Origin: Sorex araneus
Lineage: Eukaryota; Chordata; Mammalia; Eulipotyphla; Soricidae
NCBI RefSeq assembly: GCF_027595985.1
Contig: NC_073304.1
Coordinates: 213,930,500 to 213,994,499, forward strand
Length of the DNA: 64,000 nt
Direction: 5' to 3'
Made by a program: the position numbers and the translations under genes
Shown: piece by piece, positions 18,961 to 27,800 of the stretch
Position numbering within the stretch: position 1 is the stretch's first letter
Layout: each line of letters begins with the position of its first letter
The notes under the pieces: generated by a model
Databases searched by the model: none
Seen by the model: only the letters and a program-made list of their open reading frames with translations
Told to the model about the DNA's origin: nothing

Positions 18961-19795
18961 AGGGCTGCTACCAGTTCTCAGTGTGAGGTCACAGCCTGCC
19001 CCCTCACCCCTCACCCTTGTCTCAGTCGCTGCAGTCAGGGCCACTGAGAAGCAAAAAATATTTCCTCCAAGGACTCTTATCTATGGAGCAAAGTTCAAAT
19101 GGAGTGGGAAGCCCTGAGTTCCCGTCTGGGCAAAATTTCCACAGGAGGAAAGGGGTAACGGGGAGTAGTTTACCCCCACCCCACCCCCCATCACAGTGGT
19201 GCTTATGCACCTTTTACTTGATTGGCTGCAGTTTCCTAAGAACCTCATGTGCCCAGTGCACAAATAGCCCAGGCCTGTGGGGGCTGACCCCTTACGGGGA
19301 AATAGAACAATCACCCTTTTCTGGGGGCACAGCCTCCAGCTAGGCACTGCAGCCCAGTGGGCAGAGCACCTCTGAGCTTCATCTGCACTGGGCCTCTGCA
19401 GAGATAAGAGAGATAAGAGGGTGGATGGGGGGGGGGGTTTCGGGGGCATCAGAGAACCCAGGAAAGGGCTTTCAGGAACACAGGCAGGGAAGGATCTTGC
19501 AGCTGAACACTTTATGACGAGCAGGAATGTTCCAGGTCTCCATCCAGGGCCCAAGCACGGAGTTGGGGCACCCTGCGCAAAGTGTCCTGGGTCAGGGAAC
19601 GGCTTTGGGGTGGACTGGGAAAGGGGGCGTTCTCTATACCCACACAGACCCAGGTGAATACAGTTAATCTGCCCAGCCAGAGCTCCTCCTGGCCTGGCAG
19701 AGGCTGAGGGACGGGTCCCTCATCTTCTGTGTCTTCTGTGCTCCATGCCTCACCCCGTGTCAGTTAGAGCAACAGTAATCATAGTTAACAGCTAT
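18961..19795. other. unique intergenic DNA
   Basis: No gene recognised. A paired GATA-type sequence (AGAGATAAGAGAGATAAGAG) lies near 19400-19419. A poly-G run is at 19428-19437. Confidence 0.45.
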
Positions 19796-20190
19796 TAAAT
19801 ATTAATCATTATCCACTGTGCTAAGTGGTTCATAGGCATTACCTTTTTCAGCCACAGACAACCTTGGAAATAAGTGCTATTATTAAGCCTGCTCTACCGA
19901 CGAGGAGTCTTGGATTTGGAGGAGTTGAGTAATGTGCCTGGGAGGGGGAAATCACTCCAAGGGTTGGAGTGCACGTGCTCCGTGTGAGAGGCCTGGGTTT
20001 GGGCTGGGTTCCCAGCATGCTATGATCCTTGGACACCACAAGATGTGGGGGGAGAGAGAAGGGGGAGAAGAAAGGAGAGAAAAGACAGAAAAGAGAGGGG
20101 AGGGATCTGGAAAGAAATAAACATGACAAGTCACATAGCTATTTAGTGGTAGAACTAGGACTGGAATCCAGATCTCTGATCACAGGCCCC
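19796..20190 (-). mobile_element. MIR SINE split by a later shrew SINE
   Basis: The left half (GTGCTAAGTGGTTCATAGGC, AAATAAGTGCTATTATTAAG, CCGACGAGGAGTCTTGGATT) and the right half (GACAAGTCACATAGCTATTT, AGTGGTAGAACTAGGACTGG, AATCCAGATCTCTG) together follow one reverse MIR. They are separated by the insertion at about 19943-20119. Confidence 0.8.
19943..20119 (+). mobile_element. tRNA-like SINE nested in MIR
   Basis: GGTTGGAGTGCACGTGCTCC, GTGTGAGAGGCCTGGGTTTG and CTGGGTTCCCAGCATGCTAT resemble the shrew SINE head and body. The end is a purine-rich GAGAGAAGGGGGAGAAGAAA tract and AAATAAA. Confidence 0.6.
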
Positions 20191-20210
20191 CTTATTCCAC
20201 ACAATGGATG

Positions 20211-20812
20211 AAAGGGAGAGTAGGTGAATGGACGGCTGGATGGGGGAGCAAATGGATGGATCTATGGGTGGGTGGATGGATGGGTGAATGGCTGAGTGGA
20301 TGGATGGATCGATGGGTTGATGGATGGATAAATGGGTTGGTGGGTGAATGGATATAGATGGATGGATGTGTGGGTGAGTGTGTAGATGGGTGGATGGATG
20401 GAGGATGGATGGGTTAATGGATGGGTGGATGGATGAATGAATGGGTGGGTGGGTGAATGGATATAGATGGATGGATGTGTGGGTGGGTGGGTAGATGGGT
20501 GGATGGATGGAGGATGGATGGGTTAATGGATGGATGGATGGGTGGATGTATGGATGGATGGATGAGTGGATGGATGAGTGGATGGATGGGTGGATGGATG
20601 AATGGGTGGATGTATGGATGGATGGATGAGTGGATGGATGGGTGGATGGATGAATGGATGGATGGGTGGATGGATGGATGATGGATGGATGGATGGATGG
20701 ATGAATAGATGGATGGGTGAATGGATTGGTAGATGGATGGGTGTTTGGATGGGTGGATGGATAGATGGATGGGTGGATGGATAGATGAATGGGTGGATGG
20801 ATGGTAGATTGA
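20211..20812. repeat. (TGGA)n satellite with 109-bp higher-order repeat
   Basis: About 600 bp of TGGA units with TGGG, TGAA and TAGA variants. A longer unit recurs: GGATATAGATGGATGGATGT begins near 20350 and again near 20459, and the following ~75 bp (including GGATGGAGGATGGATGGGTT) match almost base for base. A second local duplication of about 66 bp begins near 20540. All long frames here are repeat translations. Confidence 0.95.
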
Positions 20813-21062
20813 GTGAACAAAGGCCTTGTATACCCCTCTGAGGAGCTTGAACTTGATGTCAAGGGCAATGGGGCAATACTGGAAGAATTCAGAGACAGGT
20901 CAGACAGGACTTTGAAGGGATCACTTTGACAGCAGATGGAAGAGAGTCTAGCACTAATGATCTAGACTTGTTACCAGAGGCCATTTTTCTGGCAAATCCC
21001 AATTTCAGTTTGTGGGGAGCCTCAGGAGGTGTTTTCTATAGGCTTTCTCAGAAGCTGCATCT

Positions 21063-21247
21063 AAGGGCCATAGTGATAATACAACAGGTAGGGTGCTTAT
21101 CTTGCACGTGACCAAACCAGGTTTGGTCCCCAGCATCCGATATGGTCCCCTGAGCCCAGCCAAGAGTGATTCAGGAGCACAGAGCCAGGAGTAAGCCCTG
21201 AGCCCCACCAGGTGTGGCCCTAAAACAAACCAAAACCAAAACAAAAA
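21063..21247 (+). mobile_element. shrew SINE type 1, diverged
   Basis: GGGCCATAGTGATAATACAA head, CAGGTTTGGTCCCCAGCATC B box, CCACCAGGTGTGGCCCTAAA end with (CAAAA)n tail. Confidence 0.85.
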
Positions 21248-21599
21248 GCCTCATCGAAGCTCTGTGTTATTTCTCTGAGGGAGGTTATGTGTTCCTATGC
21301 ACGTGGGAATGCCAGAAGGAGGGGAAGCTGAGGACGGAGCCCAGGGCGGCCTGGGGACGAGCAGGGGAAGATGCTGGCTAGGCTCTGAGAAGGGGCAGGA
21401 GCCAGGCAGCACATTTCCAAGAAGGCAAGGACCACCCCCCTCCCGCCTTCCAGTCAGGAAGCTGGAAGCTCCAGGCCCGAAACCCAGCCCCGCTGTGCAC
21501 CTGCCCACTGGGCACACCGCCAGAGGCGGGACGGGGTTGCATCAGCCCGCTAAACCCGGGGATCAGGCAGGGGGCCTCCTTCCCAGCAGCACCCCAGGC

Positions 21600-21724
21600 C
21601 ATTGGTCTCTCCCGCTGGTGGGAGGGGAGGGGCGGAAATGACCGGGTCAGATAAGCTAAAGGAAGAAGCAGGCTGGCGGGCAGGCTGAGAGGGGCTCCCG
21701 GAGCCCCAACCTCCAGCGCACACC
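21600..21724 (+). promoter_or_regulatory. TAC4: TAC4 proximal promoter and 5' UTR region
   Basis: The 125 bp before the start codon are SINE-free. They contain an ETS-type core (CGGAA at 21633-21637) and a GATA site (AGATAAG at 21649-21655) about 70 bp upstream of ATG. I see no TATA box at a usual distance. GATA and ETS sites would fit the blood-cell expression known for TAC4 in other mammals, but the transcription start is not determined. Confidence 0.45.
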
Positions 21725-21841
21725 ATGCTGCCCGGCCTCGCCCTGCTCTTCCTGACCGGGCTCTCTGCCTGCGCAGTGGCGCCAGACAAGGAGCTGGTGC
21801 TCAGCGAGGAGGCACGGCCCTGGATCACCATCACCCTGGAG
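21725..21841 (+). CDS. TAC4: TAC4 coding exon 1 (signal peptide and acidic propeptide)
   Basis: 39 codons from MLPGLALLFLTGL to TITLE. The hydrophobic core L5-L13 is followed by small residues A15, A17 and A19 suitable for signal peptidase. The propeptide then is acidic (DKELVLSEEA). Donor GAG|GTACCT at 21842, phase 0. Confidence 0.95.
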
Positions 21842-24800
21842 GTACCTTTAGGGAGGGAGGGGACGGTCCATGGCCGCAAGGGCTGCCAGGAGCAGCGGCC
21901 CCCTGCCAGGCAGGCCAGCTGCTCCCTGGGGTACGTTTAAGAACAGGATGTGTGCATGTGCGTGAGTGTGTGTATGTGTGCGTGCAAGTGCGCATGTCTG
22001 CATGTGTGTGTATGTGTGTCTGTGAGCATGAGTGTGTGTCTGCATGTGTGTGTGCATGTGTGTGTGCGTGTGTGTCTACGTGTGTCTGCATGTGGGTGTA
22101 CGTGTGTGCATGCGCATGTGTGTCTACGTGTGTCTGCATGTGTGTATATGTGTGTGTGAGCGTGAGTGCGTGTGTCTGCATGTGCGTGTGTCTGCATGTG
22201 TGTGTGCGTGTGTGTCTACATGTGTCTGCATGTGTGTATGTGTGTGCATGCATGCGTGTTTGTCTACGTGTGTCTGCATGTGGGTGTATGTGTATGTGCG
22301 TGCGTGTGTGTGTCTACGTGTGTCTGCATATGTGTGTATGTGCGTGCGTGTGTGTGTGTGTGTTTTTCAACATAAACTCTGTTTCTGGCTGTTTATATAC
22401 ATGCTTACCTGTGTAAGCTTCCCACCAGCCATATGGGAAAGGCATGATTATTGTTCCTGGACAAGTAAACTGAGGCACAGAGAAGACACATCATCAGTCA
22501 AGGTTGTGCAGCTCCAAACACACTATAACTCACCTTGACACACTCTGATTCTTTGTGTCTGCCGCTCGGGGATCTCCTGGCATCTCCTTTCCGGGGATCC
22601 TCTTGATGCAGGATCCCGCTTCTTCCAAGCTCTGACGTGCTCTGGCTCAAGGCTCAGAAACGGGTATCTTGCCCAGCCCCGCTCAGCTGGCCCGTGTCCT
22701 CCTGCTCAGCTCACCTGAGCACCCGCACTGGGAATAAACTCAGACACAGCTCCTGCCAGCGCGGACCAGACGCACTGGACCAGAGCTCGGCCCCCACCCC
22801 CAACCCCCCAGACAGTGATGACCCTTCCGGGGCCAGGCAGAGCCAGGGGTTCATCTCCTTCCCGCTTTGTCTGGGCCAGAAGTGTGTGCAGTTGCGGAGC
22901 TAGACCGGAGAGAGACACAGGCTCAAGGCTCAGCCTCTCCGCTCGCTCCGCGGGCCCTGGGACGCTCCCTACCACTCCTCCCTGGCCTGTCCAGCTCAGA
23001 CAGGACCAAGAGGAGGCGACGGCCAAGGCCACTTCTCCCAAACCCTGATGTGCTTTAACGGGCGAATGTCAGAGGAACTGGCTGGGCACGGGACAGCTGA
23101 GTGCAGAGTGCAGCCACCTGGGGACCCGGCTAGAGCCAACCAGCTTCTGCGCCTCGAGCACCTCCTGTGACGGCTTTGAATGTGTGCTCCCCTCCCGCTC
23201 TGCTTCCTGAGACCAGGGACTGGGCACCCTGGGCACATGTACGACAGGCATGGGTCATCAGTGGCAGCAAGGTGGCGGGGAGGAGGGTGGCACGCCCTTC
23301 CCCCCCCACCCCCCGTCCCAGGCCCCCTTGCTCTCAGGGCTAGCCCCTCTGCAAGCACCCCTGGAGCTGACCCTGTGGGTGGACAGATGAGGAGGGCAGG
23401 AACCCGGAACCGGAACCGGAGCAGATATCTGCTCAAGCCCCCCTCCCGGAAAAGCCTGTGGGGAGGGGGGGCCAGGGCGGGGTGGGGAGAAAGGTGAGAC
23501 TTCCCTAAGCAGCCTTCCCTGCTGCTCGATGCCTTTTATGGAGGCAAAGTGGTTTTTCACAAGCTTTTTAGAAGTGAATTCAAATCTCCTGAGACTTCTG
23601 GTTCCTGACCAGCCGAGGTGACCCCAGCTCCAGGCAACTGCCCCCACCACTGACATCCAGGGGGAGGAGACAGATGGGAAGTGACAGATTCGTCCAAGGC
23701 CTAGAAAACAATCCTCTCCCAGTCCTGTTAGCGGATGAGCTGAGAGAGACCGGTGGGGGGCGTGGGGGCTTCTCAGGGGCTCCGGCTGGCTGGTGGGGCC
23801 TGAGGGGCCTGAGTTGGGGGCCGAGAAAGGGCCCAGATCCACCCCAGTGTGACTCTGGGGCTCAGTTCTCTTGTCAGCCACCCTCTTCCGCAAAGGGGCC
23901 CTCACTCAGCTTTCTGTGCCCCCACGTGCTGGGCTCCCGTGGGTTCCCTGGAGGTGCACAGGGGTCTCCTGAGCGCCACCCCCGGGCTCTTCTCAGCAGG
24001 GCAGAGACGGCCCGTCACCGGGGTCAGCCCTGGGCTCACCAACGGGAAGGTGCCCTCACACACACACGCCAAGGCTCTCGGGAGGGAAAACCCAGGACAG
24101 GAAGAGGGAGAGCCGAGGGCAGTGGGGGCTGGCGGGGAGGGGGGAAGCGGGGGTCCCCCTCAGCTGCCCTCTGTCCAGGGGGAAGACACTCCCCCCCGAT
24201 GGAGTCAGTGGTTGAGGTTGAAAGCTGCTGCCTTGCCCGCTTCCTGCGTGGCCTCATCCCCCTAGCTTGTGTCCCGCTGGGTCCAAAGCAGATAAACTGC
24301 CGTGACTACTTTGGGGGCGGGGGTGCTGTGAATAAGGAAGACCCCTGGGTTTGCGCCTTGGAGCCGCCCGTGCTTCAGTACTTGCTCCCTCTCAGTGCCT
24401 GACCAGTGGTGACACTGGACAAATGAGGGTCCATGTTTTCCTCCGGGCAGAAGGCCGAGAGCCGGCGCTTCCCTCCTAAGATTTTTGTGCGTGTATTTGG
24501 GGGAGGAGGGGGTCACTGGGTTTCTGGGGCTGGCAGGAATGCCGTAGGGGAGATGCAGCACCCCACCCGGAGTGAGGTGCAGGGTGGGTGTGCGGGTCCC
24601 AAAAGCGGCGAGCAGGCTAACCCCCCTGTCTCCTCAGGAGGGCGCCCTCCCCAGCATCCAGCTGCAGCTGCAGGAGGTGAAGAGGGGCAAAGCAAGGCAG
24701 TTCTTCGGGCTGATGGGCAAGCGGGTGAGAGGTGAGTGTCGAGGGGGATGATTCCGGTGGGTGCCGGCCATGGGCAGAGGCCCTGGCAGGAAGCCCCGGC

Positions 24801-27800
24801 CCCTGGTGGCTATTGTCCGGCAGGGATGGACACTCGGGTGTCCACAGAATCGGGCTCCCAACCAAGACACCAGTGGAGTTTCACAGTAGGAGCTGGGGCT
24901 GGCTCTTGTCCCCGGGGAGGAAGGACACCTGGGGGTGGACACTCCGCACCCCACAGCGCCTTTGTCTTCCAGACTTGAAGACCCCCACATCCCTAACAGG
25001 GCGCCACAACACCAGACTCGGGGGCCAAATGGTACAACTGGGGGAGGGGGGCACAGCAAGGTAACAAGATTGGGAACCAGAGGACAGCAGAGGTGGAGCT
25101 AAACGTCATCTCCCTGTGAGCAGACACAGGACACACTTTCTAGTCAATTGTTTGGTTCAAATAGAAACTTCCATTTTTATTGCGGGGGGGGGGAAGGGGA
25201 GAGGAGATTCGGGGAGCTCCAGCAAGGCTTGGGAGCCTGGGGGCCCCCAGTGGCTATATTAATATCAACCAACTGGGCCAGATGGTCAACGCTCAGTCCC
25301 CCTGCAGCTGGGGGCCTCAGGGCCATGCCTCGCGGTGGTCAGGAGGGCCCTGTGGTGCTGGGGATAGAACTCAGCTCCTTGCTCCCGCAAGGCACCCCAG
25401 AGCCATCTCCCCGGCCCCTCACACTGAATGATTGGAATAGATCTGTGCTGGGCTGAGGGGGGAGCTCAAAGGGCTGGAGGGACTGCCCCAGATTTGATCC
25501 CTGGCACACGGCCCCCCAAACATTGCTGGAGATCGAAAGCCAGCACACTAGATGTGGTGCGCAAGCCAAACACAAGGCAAAGAGCAGCCGTGACAGCCAG
25601 AGTGCTTATACGCTGTCCGTCTGCAGCACGCAGTGGCAATGTTTCCCACAGTGGAGATGCATTTTGGCCAGTAATCTCTCTCCAACAGAAACACTACCTT
25701 GGGCCGGGGTGAGCACATGCCTTATCTGTGGGTTCCATCTCTGGTACCAAAAATTGCTGCTGAGAGGCCAGAAACAGTACAGGGATAGGGGCTCGCCTTT
25801 TAATCCCTGGTACTGTGAACTGTCCCCAAAGCAAGCACCACCAGGGGGCACTCTGGAACACGGAACCAGTAATAGCGCTGAGCACTGCTGGGTGTGGGTC
25901 CCCCACTACACACACACTCACATATGAGTGCTCTACAACTCTTTTTTTTGGGGGGGAGACGGGCTCCCAGATGGCACTCAGGTGGCGCAGGGGCCCCTGT
26001 TGTGGATTCTTTACCAGTCGGGTTGGTGCATCAGTGTGAGTGTTGGGCCCTGCAGTGCTGGGGACACCCAGGCCACCCCAGCAGTGCTCAGGGGCCTCCA
26101 AGGCTGTACCTAGCAGTGCTCGTGGGGACTATGTGGTAGTGGACTGGCATCAGCCACATGCAGGGTAAGCACCTTCATTCATCGTATCCACTGTCCAGCC
26201 CAGGAAACACGCCGTTGATCTCCACACATATTCAGATGCATAAAGTTCTAGGACATACATCCAGCTGCCAGCAGTGGCTGCAGTCAGGCTGGGGAGTAGA
26301 AGTGAGAGGGAGAATCGCTCTTTACTGCATAAGACTCGATTTGATTTTTTTTTTTAATACACTGGCTATGTATTCAAAGACTGGTTTTGTAATATTTTTT
26401 GGTTTGTTTTTTTGAGACTCACCTGGTGGTGCTCAGAGCTTACTCCTGCCTTTGCACTCAGGAATCACTCCTGGAGGGGGCTGGGAGACCATATGGGATA
26501 CTGGGAATTGAACCCGGGTCACTTAGGTGCATGGCAAACACCTTACCTGCTGTACTATCTCTCTGGTCCCAGAGAGGGACCAGCCCGGCTGGTCAAGAAT
26601 CCACAACAAGGGGCTGGAGCGACAGCACAGCAGGTAGGGCGTTTGCCTTGCACGCGGCCGACCCGGGTTCAAATCCCAGCATCCCATATGGTCCCCTGAG
26701 CACAGCCAGGGGTAATTCCTGAGTGCAGAGCCAGGAGTAACCCCTGTGCATCGCCAGGTGTGACCCAAAAAGCAAAAAAAAAAAAAAAAAAGAATCCACA
26801 ACAACAGAGGCCCCTGCACCCCCTGAGTGCCATCTGGGACACTTTAACACTTTAGTTTTTCCCACTTTGGGCCCTACCCGGCGGTGCCTTGGGCTTACTC
26901 CCAACTCTGCACTCGGGGCCGTCACTCCTGGTGGACCACACACCAGTTGGGCTGTGTGCAGGGCAAGTGCCCTGCCTGCCAGGCGATCTCTCCAGGCCCC
27001 ACAATTCCTAAAGTCCACAAAAACAAGAGGGGAAAAACCACCTTGTGACCAAACACTTTGGGTCTGAGTTTTCTCGTGTACAAAATGACTTTTGGACGGA
27101 GTCACTGCCGAGCAGAGAGGGGATTAAAGAGCACTCTTTCCGGAGCACAGGCTGTGCTCGTGCATCAAGTCTCCCCACAACACCCCTTTTATCACCATCG
27201 GGGAAACTTCTCCCCCTGGAGTCCCCGGTAATGGCGGGTCGGCGTGCCCACTCCTCTCGCGAGTGGAGTCCAGCCTCCCCGGGACCCTGGGGCAGGACAG
27301 GCCTCAGCGGGGAAGGTCAACAGAGGCCCGGGACCACAGAGAGGCATGGAAGCAGGGTGGGCCTGTTTTTCTCTCTTTCCCCAGGATACCCTCCCATCCA
27401 GCTAGAAAGAACAGGTAAGGGTTGCGACTCCCCCCACAAGCTCCGTGGGGCACACAGAGTGGAGGGGTGGAGGGCTGGCTCACACCCCGCTGTGTTCAGG
27501 ACTTACTCCTGGCTCTGCACTCAGGAATCAACAGTGGCGGGCTCAGAAGGCCATCTGGGGTGTCGGGGTTCGAACCTGAGTCGGCCCCATGAAAGGCAAG
27601 GGCCTACCTGCTGTACTCTCTGGTGGGGCACACAAAATGCCTCTGGGTAGAGACAGAGAATGACTGAGGGGGGTAACGCAGCCCCTCATCAGCCATTCCC
27701 CCTCCCCCATTTCCTCAGAGTGGTGGTCTCTGCATGTCTATGTGAAGACCGGATGAACCTAAGGCTCAGAGTGACTCTGGTTCTAAAGCCTATACTTTAA

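Noticed and set aside
20155-20868. 237-codon HPSIHPSI-rich frame
   Set aside because: Pure translation of the TGGA satellite; all frames of such a repeat stay open.
23674-24402. Extra TAC4-linked exon or gene in intron 1 (242-codon frame)
   Set aside because: No in-frame splice sites joining it to TAC4, no recognisable protein features, and overlapping open frames on both strands.
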